Source: Hyphomicrobiales bacterium | Lineage (GTDB): Bacteria > Pseudomonadota > Alphaproteobacteria > Rhizobiales > Beijerinckiaceae | Reading direction: 5' to 3' | Assembly (NCBI GenBank): GCA_947455455.1 | Contig: CANGOE010000002.1 | Coordinates: 40,847 to 104,846 of the forward strand | Length of the DNA: 64,000 nt | Shown: positions 35,555 through 44,053 of the stretch, piece after piece | How positions within the stretch are numbered: position 1 is the first letter of the stretch | How the letters are laid out: every line of letters begins with the position of its first letter | Position numbers and translations under genes: made by a program | The notes under the pieces: model-generated | Told to the model about the DNA's origin: nothing | What the model saw: only the letters and a program-made list of their open reading frames with translations | Databases searched by the model: none

Positions 35555-36805
35555 GTGACAGTGACAAGCGCAAGGCCGGAGCCCCTGACAAGCGATCCCT
35601 ATGTGCCCGATAGCCGCTATGCCCATATGCGGCTGGTGCTGTCTTTGATCATTTCCACCATTGCCGGATGCGGCATGTGGGCGATTGTGGTTGTTCTGCC
35701 TGCGGTCCAGCAGGAATTCGGCATTGACCGGGCGGCCGTGTCCCTGCCCTATACGCTGATGATGCTGGGCTTTGCCTTCGGCACCATCACCATGGGGCGG
35801 ATGGCCGATAAAACCGGCATCGTCGCGCCGGTGGTGATTGCCGGATCCTTTCTGGGAGCGGGTTTCTTGCTGGCCGGACTTGGGCCGCAATTCTGGATGT
35901 TTACCGCCGCCCATGGCCTGCTGATCGGCATCGGCGCGGGCACGGGTTTTGCGCCGATGATGGCCGATATTTCGCACTGGTTCGTCAAACGGCGTGGCTT
36001 TGCCGTGGTGATCGTTGCGGCCGGCAATTATCTGGCAGGCACGATCTGGCCGCTGTTGATGAACCAGACCATGCCGCATATGGGCTGGCGCGGCACTTAT
36101 GTGATGATCGGGGTGATTGTTTCCTGCACTATCATTCCGCTGGCTTTTCTGTTGCGCCGCCGTCCTTCCGCGCTTGTCATGCAGGAAGCCGAAGCCGCCA
36201 CCGAACTGGCGCGGGCCGATCTGGGTATGAGCCCGAATATGTTGCTGGTCCTGCTGGTTGGTGCCGGATTTGGCTGTTGCGTCGCCATGTCCATGCCGCA
36301 GGTGCATATTGTCGCCTATTGCGGTGATCTCGGCTATGGCGTGGCACGCGGCGCGGAAATGCTGTCGCTGATGCTGTTTTTGGGCATTATCTCGCGGGTC
36401 GGATCAGGCGTGGTCGCCGACAGGATCGGCGGTGGCCCGACTTTGCTGATCGGATCCCTGATGCAGATGCTGGCTTTGTCGCTTTATCTGTTCTTTGACG
36501 GGCTGACCTCGCTCTTTGTGATTTCCGGGATTTTCGGTCTGTTCCAGGGTGGTATTGTGCCGATGTATGCGGTGATCTGCCGCGAATTCCTGCCCCCGCG
36601 CGAGGCGGGTGCGCGCATCGGCTTGGTGGTTGCCGCCACCATCGTCGGCATGGCCTTTGGCGGTTATATTTCCGGTGTTATCTATGATGCCACCAGCTCC
36701 TATCGCATGGCCTTTTTGAACGGCATTGCCTGGAACATGCTCAATTTGCTGGTGATTGTCTGGCTGGTGTGGAAAAAGCATCAGGCCCAGACGGTCACCG
36801 CCTGA
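35555..36805 (+). CDS. MFS transporter (monocarboxylate/OFA-like)
   Basis: This 416-aa, 12-helix transporter starts at GTG 35555 with AAGGGA upstream. It has MFS motif [14 protein letters not shown] after helix 2, [43 protein letters not shown] in the N-terminal half, and a second motif-A-like [14 protein letters not shown]. These features fit the monocarboxylate/OFA transporter group. It is 18 bp after the 62-aa gene and 37 bp before queC, so it may be in one transcript with both. The substrate is unknown. Confidence 0.88.
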   Translation: MTVTSARPEPLTSDPYVPDSRYAHMRLVLSLIISTIAGCGMWAIVVVLPAVQQEFGIDRAAVSLPYTLMMLGFAFGTITMGRMADKTGIVAPVVIAGSFLGAGFLLAGLGPQFWMFTAAHGLLIGIGAGTGFAPMMADISHWFVKRRGFAVVIVAAGNYLAGTIWPLLMNQTMPHMGWRGTYVMIGVIVSCTIIPLAFLLRRRPSALVMQEAEAATELARADLGMSPNMLLVLLVGAGFGCCVAMSMPQVHIVAYCGDLGYGVARGAEMLSLMLFLGIISRVGSGVVADRIGGGPTLLIGSLMQMLALSLYLFFDGLTSLFVISGIFGLFQGGIVPMYAVICREFLPPREAGARIGLVVAATIVGMAFGGYISGVIYDATSSYRMAFLNGIAWNMLNLLVIVWLVWKKHQAQTVTA

Positions 36806-36842
36806 GTTGTCCACCTACTCCATTTTTGACTGCGAGCCACTG

Positions 36843-37568
36843 ATGAGCGAACCCGCACAAAGCATTTCCGAGAACCAATCCGCACTGGTGCTGTTTTCCG
36901 GCGGGCAGGATTCAAGCACCTGTCTGGCTTGGGCCTTGGAGCGGTTCGAGCGGGTGGAAACTGTCGGCTTCGATTACGGCCAGCGCCACACCATCGAGCT
37001 GTCGGTGCGCGAGCAATTGCGGCTGGCTATGGGACAGATCAAGCCACTCTGGCACCAGAGGCTGGGGCAGGATCACATGATCAACCTGTCGGCATTGGGC
37101 GAAATCTCGCAAACCAGCCTGACCCGCGATATGGAAATGGCGATGGGCAGTGAAGGCCTGCCCAACAGTTTCGTGCCGGGCCGCAATCTGATTTTCCTGA
37201 CCTTTGCCGCCGCCATTGCCTATCGGCGCGGGATCCGCCATCTGGTGACCGGTGTCTGCGAAACCGACTATTCCGGCTATCCCGATTGCCGCGATGACAC
37301 GATCAAGGCCATGCAGGTCGCGCTGGGACTGGGCATGGAGCGGCGCTTTGTCCTGCATACGCCCTTGATGTGGATCGACAAGGCGCAGACATGGAGCCTG
37401 ACCGAGCAGCTCGGTGGCCCCGCGCTGATCGAAGCCATCCGTGAGATTTCCCATTCCTGCTATCTGGGAGAGCGCAAAGCCCATGAATGGGGACATGGTT
37501 GCGGCCATTGTCCGGCTTGCGCGTTACGGGCCGATGGTTTTATGCGCTGGCGCAACAGCGCAAAATGA
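36843..37568 (+). CDS. queC: 7-cyano-7-deazaguanine synthase QueC
   Basis: This 241-aa enzyme converts 7-carboxy-7-deazaguanine to preQ0 with ATP and ammonia in queuosine biosynthesis. Diagnostic features are the PP-loop [12 protein letters not shown] (residues 16-27), [34 protein letters not shown], and the zinc site Cys206, Cys220, Cys223, Cys226 (SCYLGE...GCGHCPAC). ATG 36843 is chosen because the longer frame overlaps the MFS gene. A VUT-family queuosine-precursor transporter follows after 14 bp. Confidence 0.95.
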   Translation: MSEPAQSISENQSALVLFSGGQDSSTCLAWALERFERVETVGFDYGQRHTIELSVREQLRLAMGQIKPLWHQRLGQDHMINLSALGEISQTSLTRDMEMAMGSEGLPNSFVPGRNLIFLTFAAAIAYRRGIRHLVTGVCETDYSGYPDCRDDTIKAMQVALGLGMERRFVLHTPLMWIDKAQTWSLTEQLGGPALIEAIREISHSCYLGERKAHEWGHGCGHCPACALRADGFMRWRNSAK

Positions 37569-37582
37569 TTTATTGAGCCGCC

Positions 37583-38149
37583 ATGATGACACTCACCCAA
37601 CGCCGCAAAATCGAAGGCATCGCCTTCCTGCTTGCTTTCACCGCCTGTATTCCGCTCGCCAATTGGCTGATCGGCAATGTGGGTGTTTTTTGTGTTCCCA
37701 ACGGACCCTGCCTGATCCCCGTTGCACCGGGCATCGATGCGCCCAGCGGGGTGCTGATGGTTGGACTGGCCCTTGTGTTGCGTGATCTGATGCAACGGCG
37801 CTTGGGCAAGGCTTGGGCTTTGATTGCCATTCTGGCCGGTGCGGTTCTGTCGGCAGCCATTGCGCCGCCGCAACTGGTGCTGGCTTCCACCATCTCGTTT
37901 GCCGTATCAGAACTGGCCGATTTTGCCGTTTATACCCCCCTGCAACGCCGCCAACTGGTGCTGGCGGTGTTTTTGAGCTCGCTGGCGGGTCTGGTGGCCG
38001 ATAGCCTGCTGTTTCTCTGGCTGGCCTTTGATGATTTCTCGTTCCTTGGCGGTCAGGTGATCGGCAAATTGTGGATGGTCATGCTGTCCCTGCCTCTCAT
38101 CGCCTTGTTGCGCCGGCGTGACGAAAAAATCGGGCTCCAGCCGGTTTAA
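37583..38149 (+). CDS. VUT-family (YhhQ-like) queuosine-precursor transporter
   Basis: This 188-aa protein has about five or six membrane helices. The DUF165/VUT pattern is clear: PLANWLIGNVGVF near the N terminus, GVLMVGLALVLRDLMQRRLG, and STISFAVSELADFAVYTPLQRR. E. coli YhhQ imports preQ0/preQ1. Being 14 bp after queC, it most likely supplies the same pathway by salvage. It could also be translated from the second of two adjacent ATGs (37586). Confidence 0.88.
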   Translation: MMTLTQRRKIEGIAFLLAFTACIPLANWLIGNVGVFCVPNGPCLIPVAPGIDAPSGVLMVGLALVLRDLMQRRLGKAWALIAILAGAVLSAAIAPPQLVLASTISFAVSELADFAVYTPLQRRQLVLAVFLSSLAGLVADSLLFLWLAFDDFSFLGGQVIGKLWMVMLSLPLIALLRRRDEKIGLQPV

Positions 38150-38172
38150 TTCCTGTTTGTCTCCCTGTCCTG

Positions 38173-38194
38173 CTTGAGTGAGCGCTCACTCAAG
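38173..38194. repeat. 22-bp perfect palindrome at convergent junction
   Basis: Half-site CTTGAGTGAGC is followed immediately by its reverse complement, centred on GCGC. It overlaps the stop codon of the penicillin acylase gene and lies 23 bp after the VUT transporter gene. There is no T-tract on either side. The form resembles a TetR-family operator more than an intrinsic terminator, but its position between two gene ends is unusual. Confidence 0.6.
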
Positions 38195-40564
38195 CGGCAG
38201 ATTGCCGTCTGATGCCGGTTTCATCTCGATGATATGGCTGGCGGCCGCATCGATTGCGGCGGGACTATACAGCATCGGCACATATTTGCCCTCGGCCCAG
38301 ATCGGCGCAAGATCGCGGTAATGGGGCGAACGCGGATCACCCGATTGGCCCGGCGCATTGATCCAGCGGCTGTCATCCCAAGAGCCGACATCGACCACAA
38401 TGCGGACAGACGCGCCCTGCATGGTGCGGAAATCGGACGGGCGATAACCGGTATGCATCGGCGTGGAACTGCTCCCGCCATGCGGAAACGGACCGACATC
38501 CATCACAGCCCGATCAGCGGCAGGCAACAGGCCCGACAACGCATGCTCGAATTGCGCATGGTGCAATTTGCCCCATGCCCATTGGGCGCTATCACTGCCC
38601 ATACGGGCCGAACAATCCCGCCAGGCCTCGATCAGCGTGGCCCGCATCAACTCGTCACGCGCCGCACGCGGATTGGGACCGAAGCGTGAATCCGGCTTCT
38701 CCAGCGCTTTCAGCAAGGCTTGCAGATCACCGGGAGCCAGCAAGGCCCTGATTTTGGCATTGGGCACCAGACGGCGCATCAGCATCGGCTTCAGATGCTT
38801 GCTCCACCACACCTCGAACAAAGCGGCCGCCCCGCTTTTGGCGGTCAGATCCCCATTCCAGCGCAACAGCAAAATCATGGCCGCGGCAATCTCGGCACCG
38901 GCAGACGGAGCAGGCGCGCCCATGCTCTCGAACAGTTTCAGCAAACGCACCGCATGCATCGACACGGTATCGGTCTGCAAGGCGCAGGAGTCTGCCACCG
39001 AGTGCTGGACCTGCGCGTTGAGCACCTGATGGATCCGGTCGGCGCGTGAAGGCTCGATCCATTCATAGCCGACCTCGTGCGGGAAGCCCTGCGGCAGGTT
39101 CATGGCATTGGCGGTGGCGAAAAAGCCGGTTTCGGGATCGACCACGCGCGGCAATTTCTCGTGATCGAGAAAGCCTGTCCATTCATAACGGCCATCACCG
39201 GGAACCGGCAACAAGCCGTTCCATCCCGCCCTGATCGGCGTAAAGCCCGCAGGCACCCAGGCGATCGTGCCGCTGACATCGGCATAGACATGATTGACGG
39301 ACGGCACGCCCCAGCCCTGCATGGCTTTGCGATAGGTCGGCAAATCCTTGGCCAGCATGGATTCAAGGCTTTTGAGATAGGGCGCGGCCCCCGGCTCGAA
39401 CCAGACCGAGCGCACCGCAAACATGCGGTTGTTGTCGGGATCCTCATGCAATACAGGCCCGTGGCGGGTAAACCGCAACGGCAGGGTTTGGGCGGGATAG
39501 CCCGCGATCTCGAAGGTGTGATCGATCGATTCCACCGCCTCCCATACCCCGTTGTGGCGATAGAGATCGGGATTGTCGAATTTGGTCTCGTACAGATAGA
39601 CATCTTCCTGATCGGAATAGAAAATCGTCAAGCCGAAGGCCGAATGGCCATTATGACCGATCGAAATACCCGGTATCACCGGCTCGCCCGCGCCGATCAC
39701 ATCAATGCCGGGCGCGGTCAAATGCGACAGATAGCGCAAAGGCGGGATGGAATGGGTGCGGTGCGGATCATTGGCCATGATCGGACGGCCACTCGTGCTT
39801 TTTTCGGGCGCAATCACCCAATTGTTCGATCCGTTCATCTCGGCCTCGAACATGACATCGCCCAGATCACTCACCGAGGTCCAGCCCCAAGCCTGTTCGG
39901 GCGTGGCTTTCATGCGGGCAGGATCGAATGTCACATTGGCCGAAGCCAGTTTGAACAAGGTCGCCACTTCCAGCGGGATTTGCGAGAGATCGATATCGGG
40001 CACAGCCTCGACCTTGACCGCAGGTTCCAGAAACTTGCGCAGGCTGTCGGTGGCCACATCGGTGGCCGCCAGCACATTGGCGCGGACAATTTCGGACAAG
40101 GCATTGCGGGTCATGCCATGACTGCGGATTCTGACGACATCCTCGGCCTGCCATGCCTTCGGCCTGGTCTGCATGATCGCAAATTCGGGCGGAAGCCGCG
40201 AACTATCCTGCTCGGTCAGGGCAATATAGGCGTTGATACCAGCCACAAACCGGTTGCAGATCATCTGCGCATCAGGCCCGTAAGCCGCCCATTCCGTCGC
40301 CATATCGCCTTTGTACAGGAACAGCCGCGAGGCATAATCCTGCGCCAGATAGCCCGGTCCGAAATCAGCCGCCAGCAGGCCCAAACCGCGCTTGCGCCAC
40401 AAGTCGATTTGCCAGAGCCGGTCACGGGCGACGTTGAAGCCTTGCGCGAAGAACAGATCCCCGCTGTTACCCGCGCGGATATGGGGCACGCCCCACCGGT
40501 CCACCACAATCTCCACCGGACTTTTCAGCCCTGCCACCACCAGCACTTCACGCGTCGGATCCAT
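38186..40564 (-). CDS. Penicillin acylase family protein (Ntn-hydrolase)
   Basis: This 792-aa precursor has the family start [43 protein letters not shown]-like segment (the Asp-Leu-Trp motif). The autocatalytic cleavage site is in [11 protein letters not shown]: Ser246 would become the N-terminal nucleophile of the beta chain, with Asn at the typical position in [26 protein letters not shown] and [23 protein letters not shown] are further family blocks. No signal peptide is visible, although many relatives are periplasmic. ATG 40564 has GAGGGTGG upstream. It is 26 bp behind an SDR gene in the same operon. Substrates in the family are beta-lactams, acyl-homoserine lactones and other amides. 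Confidence 0.9.
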   Translation of the reverse strand: [792 protein letters not shown]

Positions 40565-40590
40565 CAACCACCCTCAACCCGGCCCGAACG

Positions 40591-41340
40591 TCAAATCGTT
40601 CTGCCGCCATCCACTTCAAGCACAACACCAGTGATAAATTCAGCCTCGTCGGAAGCCAGATACAGGCAGGCATTGGCCACATCCGACGGTTTCGACATGC
40701 GGCCCAACGGAATACCCGCCACGAATTTCGCACGGTTTTCCGGTGTATCCGGCAAGCCCATAAAGCGTTCCAGCATCGCCGATTCACCCATGACGGGTGC
40801 AACCGCATTGACCCTGATCCGGTCGGGAGCCAATTCCACCGCCATCGAGCGCGACATCAGGTTCACGGCCCCCTTCGAGCCATTATACCATGTCAGGCCG
40901 GGACGCGGCCTGATGCCCGCCGTCGAACCGATATTGATCATCACCCCGCCACCTTGCGAGCGCATCAAAGGCACCACCGCATGGGTCATCAGATAGATCG
41001 ACTTCACATTGATGTTGAACACCTTGTCGAACTCGTCCTCGTCCACCTCCAGCATCGGCTGGTTCACATGGGTCCAGCCGGCATTGTTGACGACGATATC
41101 CAGCCGCCCGAACTGCTCGACCGTCTGGGCGACAGCGCGTTCGATATCGGATTTTTTGGTGACATCGCCTTCAATCGCCAGCGCATGATTGCTGATCGAA
41201 CTGGCAACCTCCTGCGCACCGGCCTGATTGAGATCGAGAATGACGACATTGGCCCCCTCGCGGCCAAAGGCTTCGGCAATGCCCCGCCCGAAACCCGATG
41301 CGCCACCGGTGACCATGGCTGTTTTACCCTGCAAACGCAT
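40591..41340 (-). CDS. SDR family oxidoreductase (FabG-like)
   Basis: This 249-aa classical short-chain dehydrogenase has the TGGASGFGRGIAEAFGREGA nucleotide motif, NNAGWTHV, active-site NIGSTAGIRPRPGLTWYNGSKGAVN (Ser, Tyr-x3-Lys) and C-terminal FITGVVLEVDGGRTI. It reads with the penicillin acylase gene as a two-gene unit. It could oxidise or reduce a product of the acylase, which is only a contextual guess. Confidence 0.9.
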   Translation of the reverse strand: MRLQGKTAMVTGGASGFGRGIAEAFGREGANVVILDLNQAGAQEVASSISNHALAIEGDVTKKSDIERAVAQTVEQFGRLDIVVNNAGWTHVNQPMLEVDEDEFDKVFNINVKSIYLMTHAVVPLMRSQGGGVMINIGSTAGIRPRPGLTWYNGSKGAVNLMSRSMAVELAPDRIRVNAVAPVMGESAMLERFMGLPDTPENRAKFVAGIPLGRMSKPSDVANACLYLASDEAEFITGVVLEVDGGRTI

Positions 41341-41484
41341 CGCTTTCCCCTTCCCTTGACCTGAGCAAATGACCGCACTGATCCCGTGCCGATCGTTTCT
41401 CCATGCTAAGCCTTGTCAAAGCACTGGCAAGCCCTGATCGCGTCAGAAGCGCAACCGCATGGGGAAAAACCATGTTTGAACGAA

Positions 41485-41512
41485 AAAGGGGGCTTCCCGT
41501 GAAGCCCCCTTT
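41485..41512 (-). terminator. Intrinsic terminator of leuA
   Basis: A 12-bp perfect inverted repeat (41485-41496 and 41501-41512, loop CCGT) lies 32 bp past the leuA stop. On the reverse strand the stem ends in a run of T (complement of 41483-41487). It separates leuA from the SDR/acylase unit. Confidence 0.88.
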
Positions 41513-41544
41513 AAGGTTGGAACCGCTTGTAACCAGTGAGTGAC

Positions 41545-43128
41545 TTACACCCCGCCCAAAGGCGAGGTGGAATGGATGCGCACAGCCACACCGCCCATGC
41601 GTGCCGCACGCGAATGGAGCTTGTTGAGAGCCGCCAGATAGGAACGGGTCGACGCAACCAGCGTATCGGGATCAGCCGCTCGGGCATTGACCACGCGGCC
41701 TTCGGCATCCGAAATCCGCACCGACACTTCGGCCTGCGCATCGGTGCCTTCGGTCACCGCATGGACCTGATACAACTCCAGCTTGGCCTCATGCGGGATG
41801 ATTGCATGGATGGCCTTGAAGCAGGCATCGACCGGACCGGTACCGCTGGCCTGCACCGTCTTGTGCTGGCCCTCGACATCAAGCGTCATGGTGGCCAGTT
41901 GCGGGCCTTGTGTGCCTGCCACAATGGTCAACGACACCAGCTTGATGTGATCATCGGCATTGTCGATCTCGTCATCCGCCAAGGCCTCGATATCCTCGTC
42001 ATAGACATGCTTTTTGCGGTCTGCGAGATCCTTGAAGCGTTTGAACGCATCTTCCAATGCGTTTTCGCCCAATTCATAGCCCAATTCCTTCAGCTTTTCG
42101 CGGAAGGCGTGGCGGCCCGAATGTTTGCCCATCACCAGCGAGGTTTTCAACACGCCCACCGATTCAGGGGTCATGATTTCATAGGTCTGGGTGTTTTTCA
42201 GCATGCCGTCCTGATGGATACCGCTTTCATGCGCAAAGGCATTGCGGCCGACGATCGCCTTGTTGTACTGGACCGGAAACGAGCTGACAGCCGAGACCAG
42301 CTTGGAGGCCCGCATCAGCATGGTCGGGTCGATCCCGCAATGATAGGGCATGATATCGGCGCGGGTTTTCAGCGCCATCACGACTTCCTCAAGCGCGGCA
42401 TTGCCCGCACGCTCGCCGATACCGTTGATGGTGCATTCGATCTGGCGCGCGCCGCCCTCGACACCGGCCAGCGTATTGGCGACCGCCAAACCGAGATCGT
42501 TGTGGCAATGGACCGAGAAAATCGCCTTGTCGGAATTAGGCACCCTTTCGCGCACCGTGCGGAACAAGGCACGGTATTCTTCGGGCACTGTATAGCCGAC
42601 CGTATCGGGAATGTTGATCGTCGTTGCGCCTGCCTTGATGGCGGCTTCGACGCAACGGCACAGAAAATCCATTTCCGTGCGGGTGCCGTCTTCGGCCGAC
42701 CATTCGACATCGGGAACCAGATTGCGCGCACGGGTGACCGAGGACACCACCAGTTCCAGCACCCGCTCCGGCTCCATCTGCAGTTTGTATTTCATATGGA
42801 CGGGCGAGGTCGACAAGAAGGTGTGGATGCGGGGCTTTGCCGCATGGCGCACCGCCTCGCCTGCCCTGTCGATGTCCTTGTTACCGGCGCGGGCGAGACC
42901 GGCGATGGTCGCATTGCGGACCCGCTTGGCGATCTCGCTGACGGCTTCGAAATCGCCGTTCGAGGCAATCGGAAAGCCCGCTTCGATCACATCGACACCC
43001 ATCTGGTCAAGCAGGGTGGCGACTTCGAGCTTTTCCTCCAAAGTCATGGAGGCTCCGGGCGACTGTTCGCCGTCACGCAATGTGGTATCGAAAATAATGA
43101 CGCGGTTGGCGTCTGATGAACTTGTCAT
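41545..43128 (-). CDS. leuA: 2-isopropylmalate synthase
   Basis: This 527-aa LeuA type 1 enzyme condenses acetyl-CoA with 2-oxoisovalerate, the first step of leucine synthesis. The N-terminal HMGL-like TIM barrel begins [18 protein letters not shown] (residues 11-28). Metal and catalytic blocks are [14 protein letters not shown] and [15 protein letters not shown]. The C-terminal LeuA regulatory domain (about 390-527) carries the leucine feedback site. ATG 43128 has an AAAGG site; the 58-codon upstream extension is rejected. A leader ORF with a run of Leu codons precedes it. Confidence 0.96.
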   Translation of the reverse strand: MTSSSDANRVIIFDTTLRDGEQSPGASMTLEEKLEVATLLDQMGVDVIEAGFPIASNGDFEAVSEIAKRVRNATIAGLARAGNKDIDRAGEAVRHAAKPRIHTFLSTSPVHMKYKLQMEPERVLELVVSSVTRARNLVPDVEWSAEDGTRTEMDFLCRCVEAAIKAGATTINIPDTVGYTVPEEYRALFRTVRERVPNSDKAIFSVHCHNDLGLAVANTLAGVEGGARQIECTINGIGERAGNAALEEVVMALKTRADIMPYHCGIDPTMLMRASKLVSAVSSFPVQYNKAIVGRNAFAHESGIHQDGMLKNTQTYEIMTPESVGVLKTSLVMGKHSGRHAFREKLKELGYELGENALEDAFKRFKDLADRKKHVYDEDIEALADDEIDNADDHIKLVSLTIVAGTQGPQLATMTLDVEGQHKTVQASGTGPVDACFKAIHAIIPHEAKLELYQVHAVTEGTDAQAEVSVRISDAEGRVVNARAADPDTLVASTRSYLAALNKLHSRAARMGGVAVRIHSTSPLGGV

Positions 43129-43400
43129 AATGTCTGAACCTTTCAAGTGAGGCTGTCTGTTTGGCTGGAAGCCCGATGGGTGGAAAGCCTCGATGAACCT
43201 GCCTGTAATCTTAACTCGGTCGAGAAGATCAATCCCCTGAGCGCCCAGGCAGATGCCCGGCCGGCCCTCAGGGGCGGCTAAGGAGCAGCAGGGACAAAGC
43301 AAGCGTCTTCAGGCCGGCATCAAAGCGGCCTGTCGGAAGTGCATCGGTCAAGGTGGCGTAAGCGCCCACTGCGAATCCCTCATCACGCATCTCATATGCG
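43129..43400 (-). promoter_or_regulatory. leuA leader with leucine attenuator
   Basis: About 270 nt of transcribed leader lie between the predicted promoter and leuA. It encodes a Leu-rich leader peptide ending at 43268. Right after it the RNA can form a long hairpin: an outer 8-bp stem (43267-43274 with 43234-43241), whose first arm contains the leader stop codon, and an inner CCGGGC-ATCT-GCCTGG stem. No U-tract follows, so termination may be at another stem or control may act on leuA translation. Leader-peptide control of leuA is established for many proteobacteria. Confidence 0.7.
43268..43369 (-). CDS. leuA leader peptide (leuL-like)
   Basis: This short reverse-strand ORF ends in TLALSLLLLSRP and then TGA: seven Leu codons among its last fourteen sense codons, four of them consecutive (CTG CTG CTC CTT). 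GTG 43369 is the preferred start because GAGGGA lies six bases upstream, giving 33 residues. An in-frame ATG at 43390 (40 residues) is the alternative. It starts about 32 nt inside the predicted leuA transcript and would let the ribosome sense charged tRNA-Leu. Confidence 0.7.
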   Translation of the reverse strand: MGAYATLTDALPTGRFDAGLKTLALSLLLLSRP

Positions 43401-43407
43401 TTTGGGT

Positions 43408-43435
43408 ACTATATCAGGCCGGATCAATTCGGCAA
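43408..43435 (-). promoter_or_regulatory. Predicted leuA promoter
   Basis: On the reverse strand TTGCCG (43435-43430), a 16-nt spacer and TATAGT (43413-43408) form a plausible sigma-70 promoter. It is placed just upstream of the Leu-rich leader ORF. Three tandem 12-bp repeats lie directly behind the -35 element. Confidence 0.55.
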
Positions 43436-43437
43436 GG

Positions 43438-43473
43438 CTGAAATCTTGGCTGAAATCTCGGCTGAAATCTCGC
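43438..43473. repeat. Three tandem 12-bp repeats between divergent genes
   Basis: The unit CTGAAATCTCGG is present three times in a row (43438-43449, 43450-43461, 43462-43473), with one T/C change in the first copy and a final-base change in the last. It abuts the -35 of the predicted leuA promoter. Regular repeats in this position can be sites for a helical-phase regulator, but no protein is assigned. Confidence 0.65.
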
Positions 43474-43546
43474 AAGCCCTGCGCTTGACGGATCGACAAA
43501 CTCGACCACAATTCCCCCTTTGATAACAGGAACAAGGAATCACACC

Positions 43547-43960
43547 ATGCGGCTTCATCCAACCCGTTCCGCGCTGATCCGGACCAACGGTGCCAAAGCG
43601 GCAGGCATGGCCGGTGTGGGCCTGCTCCTGCTGTCGCTGGCGGCCTGCCAGACCAATGCACCGCCCCCCGCCGCGGCCACCAGCAGTGTGAATGCCAACG
43701 ACTATGCCAGCCTGCCAGCCGGTGTGACCCCGAAAAACTTCCAACTGCCGACCGGCAAAGGCTGTAGCGGAGATATTGCCCGTTTCCGTGCGGTGATGGA
43801 CAATGATCTTGCCTCTGGCCACACGACCGAGAAGGTGCATCGCGATATTCACGCCGAGTTGGACAAGATCAGCAAGACTTGCGACCCTGCCCATGATAAT
43901 GAAGCCTCATCGGCGGTGCGCGCACTCAAATCCCGTTTCGGTTATCCGACCGGCGGGTGA
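43547..43960 (+). CDS. Putative lipoprotein of unknown function
   Basis: This 137-aa protein has a signal sequence with lipobox LAAC after a longer than usual basic N-region (residues 1-25, HPTRSALIRTNGAK). The mature part starts with a Pro/Ala-rich linker and contains two Cys (KGCSGD and KTCDPA) in a helical domain (DIARFRAVMDNDLASGHTTEKVHRDIHAELDKISKTC). The ribosome site is AAGGA. It is divergent from leuA. I cannot name the family. Confidence 0.7.
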   Translation: MRLHPTRSALIRTNGAKAAGMAGVGLLLLSLAACQTNAPPPAAATSSVNANDYASLPAGVTPKNFQLPTGKGCSGDIARFRAVMDNDLASGHTTEKVHRDIHAELDKISKTCDPAHDNEASSAVRALKSRFGYPTGG

Positions 43961-44053
43961 CAGGAGCACCCAAGACCTCTGTTTGCTTTGCTTTCATTGT
44001 TTTGTTGTTTTTTGATTTTCCATTTTGACTGCCATTGATTGCATGGAAACCCT

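Noticed and set aside
39077..40996. 639-codon forward open frame
   Set aside because: It is antisense to the penicillin acylase and SDR genes, both of which have full family motifs. Composition is typical of a shadow frame.
41536..43116. 526-codon forward open frame opposite leuA
   Set aside because: leuA on the reverse strand is unmistakable, and the forward frame has no recognisable protein features.
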